Positions 1-8,666 of a stretch of 64,000 nt of DNA are shown here, in pieces (position 1 is the stretch's first letter; each line of letters opens with the position of its first letter). The stretch covers positions 18,853-82,852 of the forward strand of contig JALEJU010000028.1 in NCBI GenBank assembly GCA_022769485.1. Direction: 5' to 3'. The notes under the pieces were generated by a model. It made no database searches. It was given only the letters and a program-made list of their open reading frames with translations, and was not told the origin of the DNA. This stretch comes from Bacillota bacterium. Lineage in GTDB: Bacteria; Bacillota; Clostridia; Peptostreptococcales; Anaerovoracaceae. Made by a program: the position numbers and the translations under genes.

Positions 1-432
1 CAGAAGGCGGAATCTCTGGCTCACATCGGCTGCTGCAGCCGGTGCAGCGACGCCTTTGCCCGCTGCTATGAAGAGGCAGAACTTCATCCTCCTTTGGATT
101 TTCAAGCGAGCGTGTACAAAAAAATCAATACGCTGCATGTAACCGTTCTTCCGATTCTTCAGGAAAGTGCGAAGACGAGACAATTAGGCCCCCGGAAAAA
201 GAAAGACAAGAAAATGGAACTGCGAAATTATGCATTAAAGGTCGCCGCTGCGGCCTGCGCTACGCTGCTTCTTTTCGGGAGCGCCTGTATGAATGCGGAG
301 AAGGGCATCCCGGGCAGTGCCCATGATTGGATAACGATTGAGAATGCAAATGTGATTTCGGACGTTATGGACGGTATTTCGGGTTTCATGACAAAGTGGG
401 AGGGATTTTTAGATGATAAAACAGAGAAGTAA
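1..432 (+). CDS. Anti-sigma factor with zinc finger, 5' end cut off by window edge
   Basis: The reading frame is open from base 1, so the start lies outside the window. Near the visible N-terminus is HIGCCSRC, which contains the H-x3-C-x2-C pattern of zinc-binding anti-sigma (ZAS / zf-HC2) domains. A basic stretch (RKKKDKK) and one hydrophobic segment (about residues 81-97 of the visible part) follow, then a short presumably extracytoplasmic tail. This is the usual shape of a membrane-anchored anti-sigma factor that holds an ECF sigma factor at the membrane; the partner sigma gene would be expected just to the left, outside the window. The last 20 bases overlap the next gene, so the two are probably translationally coupled. 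The family call is moderately sure; the cognate sigma factor is not visible. Confidence 0.6.
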   Translation, partial: QKAESLAHIGCCSRCSDAFARCYEEAELHPPLDFQASVYKKINTLHVTVLPILQESAKTRQLGPRKKKDKKMELRNYALKVAAAACATLLLFGSACMNAEKGIPGSAHDWITIENANVISDVMDGISGFMTKWEGFLDDKTEK

Positions 433-973
433 ATTTTTGACTGTGGTATGCGCGTGTCTGCCGGGAGCGGGTCATATGCTGAACGGTTTTATGAAGCGCG
501 GGTTCTCCTTTATGGCTGCGTTTTTCGGGCTGATTGCTCTGTCGTGGTTCGTTTATAACCCGGACAATCTTGTTCTGCCCTTAATGGCGCTGGTCTGGTT
601 CTACTCTTTCTTCGACTGCATTAATAAAACGTTTGTCAGCGAAGAAGAATTTTATCTGCAGGAAGATGAATATGCTTTCTGTGCGGAAGAGTTTAAGTCC
701 CTGCATTTCTTTGAAAGCAGGAGATGGCGGCTGATCGTAGGCGTAGCGTTGATTTTAATCGGCGTTTACGCGATCTGGAACGGGCTTATCTGCGAATTCT
801 TGTATCAGCATGTGAGAAATGAAATGGTTTATGAGGTAATCTATGGAATAAACAGAAGGCTGCCCAAGCTGGCATTCTCCATTTTGATTATCTGGGGCGG
901 CTGTTATTTGATTCGCGGCAGAAAAAAGGATTTGGATGAGGAAGAGGAGTATGAAACAGATGGAGAAGAATAA
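413..973 (+). CDS. Multi-pass membrane protein, function unknown (TM2-like start)
   Basis: 186 residues. Hydrophobic segments lie near residues 25-45, 48-66, 105-125 and 145-163, and the C-terminus is a short acidic tail (DEEEEYETDGEE). The N-terminal part has a Pro-Gly-(Ala)-Gly-His turn followed by a Gly-rich, basic stretch (GFMKRG), reminiscent of TM2-type proteins, but I do not recognise a defined family. It overlaps the anti-sigma gene upstream and the next membrane-protein gene downstream, so the three form one unit. By context it could be a target or accessory of the envelope-sensing sigma/anti-sigma system; that is inference only. Confidence 0.6.
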   Translation: MIKQRSKFLTVVCACLPGAGHMLNGFMKRGFSFMAAFFGLIALSWFVYNPDNLVLPLMALVWFYSFFDCINKTFVSEEEFYLQEDEYAFCAEEFKSLHFFESRRWRLIVGVALILIGVYAIWNGLICEFLYQHVRNEMVYEVIYGINRRLPKLAFSILIIWGGCYLIRGRKKDLDEEEEYETDGEE

Positions 974-1307
974 AGACGAAGGTACGAAGCGAACGGCAGA
1001 CAGCGGCCGCAGAGTGGGGACGCTGACGTTGGGGATTATCGCCGTGGTCGTCGGCGTATTGAGCTTGATTTGGGTCATAAACCCGGATTTGGTTTCTATG
1101 TATTTTATCTCCCGATTGTGGCCGGCAGTATTGATTCTGATCGGTATCGAAGTGCTGGCGGCATATGCTGTTAATAAGCCGGAGAAATTGCGGTACGATG
1201 GATGGGCTGTGGTTATTGTAATTGCGCTGATGCTGTTTGCGGGAGGTATGGCGGCTGTACAGATGGGATTGGAATATATGGCGCAGAACAGTCATATTTA
1301 CTTATAG
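936..1307 (+). CDS. Small membrane protein, DUF5668/LiaF-like transmembrane type
   Basis: About 123 residues if the ATG at 936 is used (AAGGA five bases upstream). ATGs at 951 and 960 are equally possible, since GAGG and AGGAG sit at workable distances. After a polar basic N-terminus the protein has hydrophobic stretches with the 'RRVGTLTLG...' opening and a 'RLWPAVLILIGIEVL' segment. This pattern is common in small DUF5668-type and LiaI/LiaF N-terminal membrane domains of Firmicutes. It overlaps the end of the preceding gene and closes the anti-sigma operon; a strong terminator follows 28 bases after the stop. The role is unknown; membrane-stress sensing is suggested only by the neighbours. 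Confidence 0.6.
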   Translation: MRKRSMKQMEKNKDEGTKRTADSGRRVGTLTLGIIAVVVGVLSLIWVINPDLVSMYFISRLWPAVLILIGIEVLAAYAVNKPEKLRYDGWAVVIVIALMLFAGGMAAVQMGLEYMAQNSHIYL

Positions 1308-1334
1308 GATAATAAATAATAAATTGAGATCGGA

Positions 1335-1380
1335 AGGGCGGTTCTTTCTCCCGGGGGAAAGAACATGCCCTTTTCTTTTT
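1335..1380 (+). terminator. Rho-independent terminator after the anti-sigma operon
   Basis: GGGC and GTTCTTTC on the left pair with GAAAGAAC and GCCC on the right around a short CCCGGG-rich loop. The run TTTTCTTTTT follows directly. It separates the membrane-protein operon from the mraZ promoter region. Confidence 0.85.
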
Positions 1381-1509
1381 GAAATCAAATTCATGTCTTG
1401 ATTTGAAGTGCTTCTTCCGGAGTAACGGTATTTTTGAATGTGTAGTGGAGCGATATACGGCAGCACAAGATATAGTGGGTTTTAGAGACAGGAAAAAATT
1501 GGAGCACAA

Positions 1510-1594
1510 AAATAGGCGGAAAAGTGGAGGTAAAAACCCATTTTTTATTTTATTTTGGTTGAAATAGGGAGGAAATAGGTGTAAAGTGGAGGTA
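1510..1594 (+). promoter_or_regulatory. MraZ-box array upstream of mraZ
   Basis: Two clusters of near-identical direct repeats precede mraZ. The first has AAATAGGCGG (1510-1519) and AAAGTGGAGGT (1521-1531). The second has AAATAGGGAGG (1562-1572), AAATAGGTGT (1573-1582) and AAAGTGGAGGT (1583-1593). Repeat period is 10-11 bases, one helical turn. AAAGTGG-type repeats before mraZ are the known MraZ binding sites in Firmicutes and Mollicutes, so this is the likely autoregulatory operator of the dcw cluster. A degenerate copy (GAGTGGAGA, 1608-1616) coincides with the mraZ ribosome binding site. I could not identify a convincing -35/-10 pair in 1381-1620; the rest of that gap holds nothing else I recognise. 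Confidence 0.75.
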
Positions 1595-1622
1595 CGCTAT
1601 AAGAAGAGAGTGGAGAAGCAGG

Positions 1623-2051
1623 ATGTTTATCGGCGAATATCAAAACTCAATAGATGCAAAAGGCCGGATTATTGTTCCCGCTAAATTCAGGGAGGAACTG
1701 GGTTATAAATTCATTCTGACCAAGGGACTGGACAATTGCCTGTTTATCTACTCTATGGAAGAGTGGAAAAAATTTGAGGACAAATTGAAAAGCTTGCCCG
1801 TGTCCAGCAAAGAGGCACGCGCCTTTGTCCGCTATTTCTTTTCCAGCGCGGTAGAATGCGAGATTGACAAACAGGGACGAATGACAATTCCTCCCATTCT
1901 CAGGGAGCATGCGAATATTACGAAAGATTTGGTCACCATCGGCGTTATGAGCCGGGTGGAAATCTGGAGCCGGGAGAGCTGGAATGCGTACACTGATGAC
2001 AGCATGAATTACGATGAAATTGCCGAAAAGATGGCAGAGCTTGGAATTTAA
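1623..2051 (+). CDS. mraZ: Transcriptional regulator MraZ
   Basis: 142 residues, the normal MraZ length. It begins [16 protein letters not shown] and has a second repeat around '[19 protein letters not shown]'; the two SpoVT/AbrB-like halves each carry the D-x-KGR / DKQGR turn that builds the ring-shaped DNA-binding protein. MraZ usually represses the division and cell-wall cluster it heads by binding direct repeats in front of its own gene, and such repeats are visible at 1510-1594. The start ATG has GGAG seven bases upstream. rsmH follows after 35 bases, the classic mraZ-rsmH order. Confidence 0.95.
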   Translation: MFIGEYQNSIDAKGRIIVPAKFREELGYKFILTKGLDNCLFIYSMEEWKKFEDKLKSLPVSSKEARAFVRYFFSSAVECEIDKQGRMTIPPILREHANITKDLVTIGVMSRVEIWSRESWNAYTDDSMNYDEIAEKMAELGI

Positions 2052-2086
2052 AGGTATTTAAACAAAAGCAATATTCGGAGGAAATC

Positions 2087-3022
2087 ATGGAATTCCGGCA
2101 TACTTCAGTGCTTTTTTCAGAAACAATCGAACAGCTTCGGATCAAACCGGACGGCGTGTATGTGGACGGCACCCTGGGGGGCGGCGGTCATTCCGCCGGT
2201 ATTTGCCGGTGCTTAGGGGAAAATGGAACTTTAATCGGAATCGACCGGGATCAAGACGCTTTGAACGCGGCACAGAACAGGCTTGCGCCCTACGGCTGTA
2301 AAAAAAAGTTCGTTCAAAGCAATTATGAAGATATAGAAGATGTTTTGGCTGAACTGGGAATCTGCGGAATTGACGGAGCGCTTCTGGATTTGGGCGTTTC
2401 TTCGTTCCAATTGGACAATCCGGCGAGAGGGTTCTCTTATATGCAGGATGCGCCTCTGGATATGCGCATGAACGTTTCGGATTCCCTAACTGCCTACGAT
2501 GTGATAAATGATTACGGACAGCGGGAGCTGACGCATTTGATTAAAACCTACGGGGAAGAACGTTGGGCATCCCGCATCAGCGAATTTATTGTAAAGGAAC
2601 GAAAAAAACGCCCGATTGAAACTACGTTTCAGCTGGTGGATATTATAAAAGCCGCGGTTCCGGCAGCGGCCAGAAGGGATGGACCCCATCCGGCAAAGCG
2701 TACGTTTCAGGCGATCCGCATTGAGGTAAACGATGAACTCGGGCAGTTGGAACGGTCGCTTGATCGGTTTATCGATGCATTGAACAGCGGAGGCCGCTTT
2801 TGCGTGATTACATTCCATTCGTTAGAGGATCGGATCGTAAAGGAAACATTTCAGCGCAGGCTGAATCCGTGTACTTGCCCGAAAGAATTTCCGGTCTGCG
2901 TATGCGGAAAGGTTTCCGACACGGTTAAAGTAAGCGGCAAGCCGATCTTACCGGGTAAAGAAGAACTGGAAGAAAATCCAAGAGCGCGCAGCGCCAAGCT
3001 GCGGGTAATAGAAAAGAGGTAA
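2087..3022 (+). CDS. rsmH: 16S rRNA (cytosine(1402)-N4)-methyltransferase RsmH
   Basis: 311 residues, standard for the family. It transfers a methyl group from S-adenosylmethionine to N4 of C1402 in the decoding centre of 16S rRNA. The N-terminus has [13 protein letters not shown] and the SAM-binding glycine loop [11 protein letters not shown]; later motifs include [26 protein letters not shown] and [16 protein letters not shown] sits seven to eight bases before ATG 2087. It lies between mraZ and the FtsL-like gene, as in most Firmicutes, and only six bases separate it from the next start. Confidence 0.96.
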   Translation: MEFRHTSVLFSETIEQLRIKPDGVYVDGTLGGGGHSAGICRCLGENGTLIGIDRDQDALNAAQNRLAPYGCKKKFVQSNYEDIEDVLAELGICGIDGALLDLGVSSFQLDNPARGFSYMQDAPLDMRMNVSDSLTAYDVINDYGQRELTHLIKTYGEERWASRISEFIVKERKKRPIETTFQLVDIIKAAVPAAARRDGPHPAKRTFQAIRIEVNDELGQLERSLDRFIDALNSGGRFCVITFHSLEDRIVKETFQRRLNPCTCPKEFPVCVCGKVSDTVKVSGKPILPGKEELEENPRARSAKLRVIEKR

Positions 3023-3028
3023 AAATTT

Positions 3029-3475
3029 ATGATGGCAGCAGAAAAATGGTACGAATATCAGGCTAATTATCAAAAATACGGGTTTGATATGCAGCCTCGC
3101 CCCATTCCCGCGGCAAAAGAAAAACCGGCAAAAAAGACGGAACTTTGTGCCAGCGATAAACTGCATATTTTAGGATTACTCCTTTTGGTAGGTCTGCTCT
3201 GCATCGGTATGGTTATTACAACCGCTTACGGCGCCAAAGCCCAGTATAATATAAATCAGATCAAAGCGGAGTGCGATTCCCTGCAGGGAGAAATTCAAAA
3301 TCTGGATGTGGCTATTAAAAGTGCTGTCAGCATTGAAAGTGTAGAGAGGAAAGCAGTGGAGGAATTGGAAATGATTTATCCGTCCTCCGCGGATATTGCA
3401 TATGTAGACTGCGGCAGCCAGGAAACGGAGAAGTTTTCCTTGGCGCTGAAAGAGAACGCATATCCGGTGAATTAG
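3029..3475 (+). CDS. FtsL-like septum formation protein
   Basis: 148 residues with a cytoplasmic N-terminus of about 45 residues, one transmembrane segment (about 49-68) and an extracellular coiled-coil-prone stretch (about 75-115). This is the topology of FtsL, which forms a complex with DivIB/FtsQ and DivIC/FtsB at the division site. Sequence conservation of FtsL is low, so the call rests on topology and on the fixed position between rsmH and the division PBP. Unusual points are the rather long N-terminal tail and a Cys-containing C-terminal tail. The start is the first of two adjacent ATGs, with GAGGT upstream. A terminator-like hairpin lies downstream, before the PBP gene. Confidence 0.75.
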   Translation: MMAAEKWYEYQANYQKYGFDMQPRPIPAAKEKPAKKTELCASDKLHILGLLLLVGLLCIGMVITTAYGAKAQYNINQIKAECDSLQGEIQNLDVAIKSAVSIESVERKAVEELEMIYPSSADIAYVDCGSQETEKFSLALKENAYPVN

Positions 3476-3527
3476 CATAAAGGACGATAAAGTTACGTAA
3501 ACTGAACAAAAGAATTTCATAAACGGC

Positions 3528-3577
3528 AAGATCGGATAACAAAAAAGGGCGGCGAACTGGGTATCCGATTTTTGTTT
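3528..3577 (+). terminator. Terminator-like hairpin between ftsL-like gene and PBP gene
   Basis: ATCGGATA (3531-3538) pairs with TATCCGAT (3562-3569), and the right arm runs straight into TTTTTGTTT. The loop is long (about 23 bases), so it could work as a partial terminator or attenuator inside the dcw cluster rather than a full stop. Confidence 0.6.
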
Positions 3578-3609
3578 ATCAGGAAAGAATCGATTGGGGA
3601 GAACAAACG

Positions 3610-5625
3610 GTGAAATCGTCAAAAAGCAGAATGAGGGCACCTTCAAATTTAACAAAAAAACGTTTGGTTCTATTCTTTGTGCTGGTTTGCATTGCGTGTG
3701 TAGGGCTTTCCTTTCGTGTGGGCTGGATTCAGATCATCGACAGCGAGCGGTATGAGGAGGCTGCTGTAGCACAGCAGACAAGAGATACGCCTATTGCCGC
3801 GGCGAGAGGCGTGATTTATGACAGAAACGGAAAAGAACTGGCGGTCAGCGCTACTACAAATACTGTTTGGGTATTTCCGGCCAATTTGGCTTCGGCGAAG
3901 ACCCAGGAGGAGAAAGAAAAAAAGATCGATCATGCGGTAGAAGCTTTTTCGGAAATTCTGGAAATGGAGGAAGATGAAGTCCGCGGGATCATAACACAGA
4001 AAAAGAGCATTGTTAAATTAGCTAAGTATGTAAGCAAGGAGCAGGCTGATGCCATCCGGGAAGCAAAAATTTCAGGCGTTTCTATTGCGGAAGATGTAAA
4101 GCGGTATTATCCTTTGGGAGCGTTTGCGTCTCATGTGCTTGGAAGTACTACGGATGACAATCAGGGTCTTTCCGGCATTGAATTGAAATACAATAAATAT
4201 TTGTCCGGTGTTTCCGGAAGGTGGATCAAGAACGCGGACATTGCCGGCAGCAGTTTGACTTACGGCGTGGAAAAATATTATCCGGCGGAAGACGGTTTAA
4301 GTGTGGTTTTGACCATTGACGAAGTCATTCAGCATTATGTGGAAAAAGCCATCGCTACCGTACAGCAGAACACGCAGGCGAAGCGGGTTATGTGCGTAAT
4401 GACGGATCCGGAAACCGGAGAAGTGTTGGCTATGGCTAAGACCCCTGAGTATGACTCTAATAATCCCAGGGTGCCTTTGGATGAGGAAGAAGCCAAAAAA
4501 CTGGAATCTCTTCCGGCAGAAGAACAGGTGGCGTATTGGAATGAAATGTGGAGAAACCCTCTGGTCAGCGATACCTACGAACCCGGTTCCACATTTAAAC
4601 TGCTTACGACTTCTATCGCTCTGGAAGAGGGGGTTACGAGAACATCGGAAACATTTACCTGTACCGGAAGCTATAATGTAGCGGGTACAATTTTGAAGTG
4701 CTGGCGTTCTCAGAATCCTCACGGAACAGAAACCCTGGCTCAGGCGGTGCAGAATTCCTGCAACCCGGTATTTATTCAGCTTGCGGCGCGGGTAGGAAAA
4801 GAGACCTATTACGATTATCTGGAACGTTTCGGAATTACCGAGAAAACCGGTATTGATTTTCCCGGTGAAGGCGGAAACATTCTGCAGGCGGAGGCTAATG
4901 TAGGTCCGGTGGAACTGGCTACGATTTCCTACGGGCAGGGAATTGCGGTTACGCCTATCAGCTTGATTACAGCGGTTTCGGCAATCGGCAATGAGGGGAA
5001 AATGATGCAGCCTCATCTGGTAAAGGCTCTGGTGGATTCTGACGGCAATGAGGTGGAAACCTTTGAGCCTACTGTGGTTCGGCAAGTGATTTCCAAGCAG
5101 ACCGCTTCGGAAATGTGTCTGATTATGGAATCTGTTGTATCGGAAGGCGGCGGCGGGAATGCCAAGATTCCCGGCTACCGTATCGGCGGCAAGACCGGTA
5201 CCGCGAATAAAGCGGAAAACGGCGGCTATTCCAGCGATACATATTCTTCTTTTATAGGTATGGCGCCTATGGACGATCCGAAGGTCGCGATTCTTTTGAT
5301 CGTGGATAGCCCTGTAGGTGTAAAATACGGAAGCGTGACGGCGGCTCCCGGTGTAAAAGCGATTTTGCAGGATGTGCTGCGTTACCTGGATATTCAGCCT
5401 CAGTATACGGAAGAGGAAAAAGCGGAGCTGCAGAATAAAATGGTTGCCGTTCCTGATGTAGTAAACGAAGGCTGCAGTGTAGCCGTGGGAAAATTGGCCG
5501 GATTAGGTTTGACATATACGATCTCCGGAGAAAGTTCGGGCGAAGATGATGTTGTTGTGGATCAGTACCCCAAACAGGGGGAAAAAGTTGAAAAAGGTTC
5601 TGCCGTATATTTGTATTTGAAGTAG
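3610..5625 (+). CDS. Class B penicillin-binding protein with PASTA domain (FtsI/SpoVD type)
   Basis: 671 residues. A short cytoplasmic tail and one membrane anchor (about 20-38) are followed by a dimerisation/pedestal domain, a transpeptidase domain and one C-terminal PASTA domain (about 612-671). All three active-site motifs are present: STFK with nucleophile Ser327, SCN at 383-385, and KTGT starting at Lys528. It cross-links septal peptidoglycan by D,D-transpeptidation. Position in the dcw cluster argues for the division PBP (FtsI/PBP2B); the sporulation paralogue SpoVD has the same layout and is often next to it, so the two cannot be told apart here. It begins with GTG, with a GGGGAG nine bases upstream. 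Confidence 0.9.
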   Translation: MKSSKSRMRAPSNLTKKRLVLFFVLVCIACVGLSFRVGWIQIIDSERYEEAAVAQQTRDTPIAAARGVIYDRNGKELAVSATTNTVWVFPANLASAKTQEEKEKKIDHAVEAFSEILEMEEDEVRGIITQKKSIVKLAKYVSKEQADAIREAKISGVSIAEDVKRYYPLGAFASHVLGSTTDDNQGLSGIELKYNKYLSGVSGRWIKNADIAGSSLTYGVEKYYPAEDGLSVVLTIDEVIQHYVEKAIATVQQNTQAKRVMCVMTDPETGEVLAMAKTPEYDSNNPRVPLDEEEAKKLESLPAEEQVAYWNEMWRNPLVSDTYEPGSTFKLLTTSIALEEGVTRTSETFTCTGSYNVAGTILKCWRSQNPHGTETLAQAVQNSCNPVFIQLAARVGKETYYDYLERFGITEKTGIDFPGEGGNILQAEANVGPVELATISYGQGIAVTPISLITAVSAIGNEGKMMQPHLVKALVDSDGNEVETFEPTVVRQVISKQTASEMCLIMESVVSEGGGGNAKIPGYRIGGKTGTANKAENGGYSSDTYSSFIGMAPMDDPKVAILLIVDSPVGVKYGSVTAAPGVKAILQDVLRYLDIQPQYTEEEKAELQNKMVAVPDVVNEGCSVAVGKLAGLGLTYTISGESSGEDDVVVDQYPKQGEKVEKGSAVYLYLK

Positions 5626-5688
5626 TAATAAAATCGAAATAAAAAAAACGGCTTCGGCGGGACTTTTTCCGAAAGGAAGGAGACCTGC

Positions 5689-7221
5689 ATGAAATTAAGC
5701 GAATTGTTAAAAGACAGCGGCGTGCTTTGTCCTGCTGAAATACAGAATAAGGAACTTACCGGAATCGAGTACGATTCCAGAAAGATTCAATCCGGGAATT
5801 TGTTCGTCTGTCTTACAGGGGAACATACTGACGGCGCGGTGTATGCAGCGGATGCGGAGTTTCGGGGGGCGGCTGCGGTGTTGGCGGAAGAGTCTCTCAG
5901 CGATTTATCGGTGCCTGTACTGCACACGGAAGACAGCCGCCGGGCGCTCTCGATTTTGGCGGCCAATTTTTACGGCCGGCCGTCGCAGAAACTGCGTATG
6001 TTCGGCGTAACCGGAACAAACGGGAAAACCACAGTATCGTATATGGTTCGCGCGGCCTTAGAGGCAGACGGGAAAACCTGCGGATTGGTAGGTACGGTAG
6101 GGTATCATACAGGAAAACGCCGCCTGGAAAGCGGCCGGACTACACCGGAATCCCGAGATTTGCAGGAACTTTTAAGTAAAATGCTGGAAGACGGAGCAGA
6201 CTGCTGTTCTATGGAGGTTTCTTCTCATGCTCTGGATTTGGGGCGGGTCAGAAACGTTCGGTTCGATTATGGCATTTTTACAAATTTAACGCAGGATCAT
6301 ATGGATTTTCATAAAGATTGGGAAGCCTATTATCAGGCGAAGAAAAAGCTGTTTTACCTGGCAGAAAAAGGAGCCTGCATCAATACAGACGATCCGGCAG
6401 GCGCCAGACTGCTGGAGGAACTGAAAAAGGAATATGAGGAGAACGGACGAAACCTTGTTTCGTATTCTCTGAAAGATCGGAATGCCGATTTCTTCGGAGA
6501 AATTGCGAATCTGGGCGAGAAGGGTTCCGTTTTGAAAATAGAAAAACGGGGAATCGAATTGGGGAAAATAGAGGTTCGGATACCGGGACGGTTTATGGCG
6601 TGCAACGCTCTGGCCGCCGCCGCCTGCTGCGAAGTGGCAGGCGTTCCTTTCTGCGCTGTGCAGAAGGGAATCGGAGCGCTGAAAGGGGTTCCGGGACGGC
6701 TGGAACGCGTCCCCAACGATCTGGGCATTTCTATATACATTGATTTTGCCCATACGCCGGACGCCGTGGAACACGTCCTGGAGGCGGCGAACGAAATGGC
6801 AGGTCCCGACCGGCGGATCCTGACCGTGTTTGGCTGCGGGGGCGACCGGGATCGGGAAAAGCGTCCTATGATGGGAAAAGCCGCGGGTATAAACAGCGAT
6901 TATTGTATTGTGACCAGCGATAACCCCAGAAATGAAAAGCAGGAAGAAATTTCTGCGGCGATTGAAGAGGGACTTTATGAAACGGACTGCTCCTATGAGT
7001 CCATTCCGGATCGCAGACAGGCCATACGGCGTGCACTGGAATTGGCGGAGCCGGGAGATTTTATCCTTTTGCTTGGGAAGGGACATGAAGAAGGGCAGAC
7101 TATAGGGGGCAGTACCGTATATTTTAACGATAAAGAGACCGTTTTGGAACTCCTTCGGGATCCGGCTCTGAAAGATAAAACAGCGTGCGGAGAAGACCGT
7201 TTCTCTGCTGAAAGGATTTAG
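5689..7221 (+). CDS. murE: UDP-N-acetylmuramoyl-L-alanyl-D-glutamate--2,6-diaminopimelate ligase
   Basis: 510 residues. MurE adds the third amino acid to the UDP-MurNAc dipeptide at the cost of ATP, in the cytoplasm. The ATP-binding loop GTNGKTT is at about 109-115. The specificity loop reads DNPR (411-414), which marks meso-diaminopimelate as substrate; lysine-adding enzymes have a different sequence there. This implies A1gamma-type, mDAP-containing peptidoglycan. GGAG lies seven bases before ATG 5689. The stop is one base before the murF start, so translation of the two is likely coupled. Confidence 0.96.
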   Translation: MKLSELLKDSGVLCPAEIQNKELTGIEYDSRKIQSGNLFVCLTGEHTDGAVYAADAEFRGAAAVLAEESLSDLSVPVLHTEDSRRALSILAANFYGRPSQKLRMFGVTGTNGKTTVSYMVRAALEADGKTCGLVGTVGYHTGKRRLESGRTTPESRDLQELLSKMLEDGADCCSMEVSSHALDLGRVRNVRFDYGIFTNLTQDHMDFHKDWEAYYQAKKKLFYLAEKGACINTDDPAGARLLEELKKEYEENGRNLVSYSLKDRNADFFGEIANLGEKGSVLKIEKRGIELGKIEVRIPGRFMACNALAAAACCEVAGVPFCAVQKGIGALKGVPGRLERVPNDLGISIYIDFAHTPDAVEHVLEAANEMAGPDRRILTVFGCGGDRDREKRPMMGKAAGINSDYCIVTSDNPRNEKQEEISAAIEEGLYETDCSYESIPDRRQAIRRALELAEPGDFILLLGKGHEEGQTIGGSTVYFNDKETVLELLRDPALKDKTACGEDRFSAERI

Positions 7222-7222
7222 C

Positions 7223-8659
7223 ATGCAGGCGATCACAGCATACGACATTGCGAAAGCAGCCTCCGGTGTTTTGATGACGGGAAACGGCGATGTGCCGGTT
7301 ACCGGCATGACTTTGGACTCCCGCTGCGTAAAACCGGGTGACCTTTTTGTAGCGATTCCCGGAGAACGGTGCGACGGTCATGATTTTGCAGCGAAAGCCA
7401 TCGAAGACGGCTGCAGTGCTGTTCTGATTTCATCCAGACGGGACGAAGCGGCCGTGGCGGCTTTGAAAAACGGCGCAGCTTTGATTAAGGTGGCTGACAC
7501 GCAGCAGGCGCTTTTAGATTTAGCGGAATGGTATTTATCCCAATTTCCGGCATTGATTCGCATCGGCGTCACGGGAAGCGTGGGGAAGACCGGAACAAAA
7601 GAGATGCTTCGGCATATTTTTGAAGAAAAATACCGTACAATCTGTACGGAAGGGAATCATAATAATCTGCTGGGGATGCCTATGACGGCTCTGCATGTGG
7701 ACGCGGATACGGAGGCGGCTATTTTTGAAATGGGCATGGACTGCTTTGGGGAGGTGCATGCCATGGCGAAGGTGGCCAGGCCGCAGGCGGGGCTGATTAC
7801 CAACATCGGCGTTTCCCATATGGAATCTCTGGGAAGCCGGGAGAATATCCGGAAAGCGAAGCTGGAGATGACGGATTTCTTTGATTCGAATTGTACTCTA
7901 ATTTTAAATCGGGATAACGACCTCCTGGCGGATTTCCTGGATCATGTTGCCGATCGGACGGCATATAAAATCGTAACGGGGGGCAGAACCGAACCTCGTA
8001 CGGATGAGGATTTGATAATAGAAGATCTGGAAGATTTCGGGGCGGACGGAATTTCCTTTGTCCTGCGCCGGGGCGGAAATCCGGGAGAAACGCAGCGGTT
8101 TCGCCTTCCTCTGCCCGGAAAGCACAATGCCTGCAATGCTTCCCTTGCAGTGGCGGCAGGGCTTGCGTTCGGGATTTCTATGAAGGAAGCGGCAGCAGGG
8201 TTGGAAAAACTGAAGGAGGCGGATAAACGTCTGCGGGTGCAGCAGGCGGGACAGATTCTTCTTATTGATGATACTTATAACGCCAGTCCTGATTCCATGC
8301 GGGCAGGACTGGATGTTCTGGCGAGTCTGGCCGCGAAGCGGAAAATCGCGCTTTTGGGCGATATGCTGGACTTGGGCAGCGATACGGATCGTTTCCACAA
8401 GGAGGTCGGCGAATACGCGGCAGCCCGGGGCGTTAGCGTGCTCTGGACACTGGGAGAAAAAGCTCGGTTTATGGCAGAGGGCGCAGCCGAAAGTAATCCC
8501 GGCGCAGAGGTGCGGCATTTTTCAGATAGAGAGGAAATGAAAACGAAGCTGCAAGCCTTGGTAAAGGAAGGAGACGCCGTACTGGTCAAAGGCTCTCGAG
8601 CCATGGCCATGGAGGAAATGGCGGAGATCATAAAACAATTACAGCAGACAAAGGAGTAG
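7223..8659 (+). CDS. murF: UDP-N-acetylmuramoyl-tripeptide--D-alanyl-D-alanine ligase
   Basis: 478 residues. MurF joins D-Ala-D-Ala to the UDP-MurNAc tripeptide, the last cytoplasmic step on the peptide stem. The three Mur-ligase domains are seen: an N-terminal domain opening with MTLDSRCVKPGDLFVAIPGE, a central ATPase with GVTGSVGKTGTKEM (a variant of the usual G-S/T-x-GKT-T/S-T loop), and a C-terminal domain around LLGDMLDLG. The EGNHNNLLGMP motif is typical for MurF. The gene starts one base after murE and ends seven bases before mraY. Confidence 0.95.
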   Translation: MQAITAYDIAKAASGVLMTGNGDVPVTGMTLDSRCVKPGDLFVAIPGERCDGHDFAAKAIEDGCSAVLISSRRDEAAVAALKNGAALIKVADTQQALLDLAEWYLSQFPALIRIGVTGSVGKTGTKEMLRHIFEEKYRTICTEGNHNNLLGMPMTALHVDADTEAAIFEMGMDCFGEVHAMAKVARPQAGLITNIGVSHMESLGSRENIRKAKLEMTDFFDSNCTLILNRDNDLLADFLDHVADRTAYKIVTGGRTEPRTDEDLIIEDLEDFGADGISFVLRRGGNPGETQRFRLPLPGKHNACNASLAVAAGLAFGISMKEAAAGLEKLKEADKRLRVQQAGQILLIDDTYNASPDSMRAGLDVLASLAAKRKIALLGDMLDLGSDTDRFHKEVGEYAAARGVSVLWTLGEKARFMAEGAAESNPGAEVRHFSDREEMKTKLQALVKEGDAVLVKGSRAMAMEEMAEIIKQLQQTKE

Positions 8660-8666
8660 AGCACAC

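Noticed and set aside
6286..7308. Minus-strand open frame of 340 codons opposite murE and murF
   Set aside because: Antisense shadow; composition and absence of motifs argue against coding.
7223..8659. MurF ATP loop reads GSVGKTGTK instead of the common GSNGKTTTK
   Set aside because: The catalytic GKT is intact and the variation lies within what MurF proteins show, so it is not a defect.
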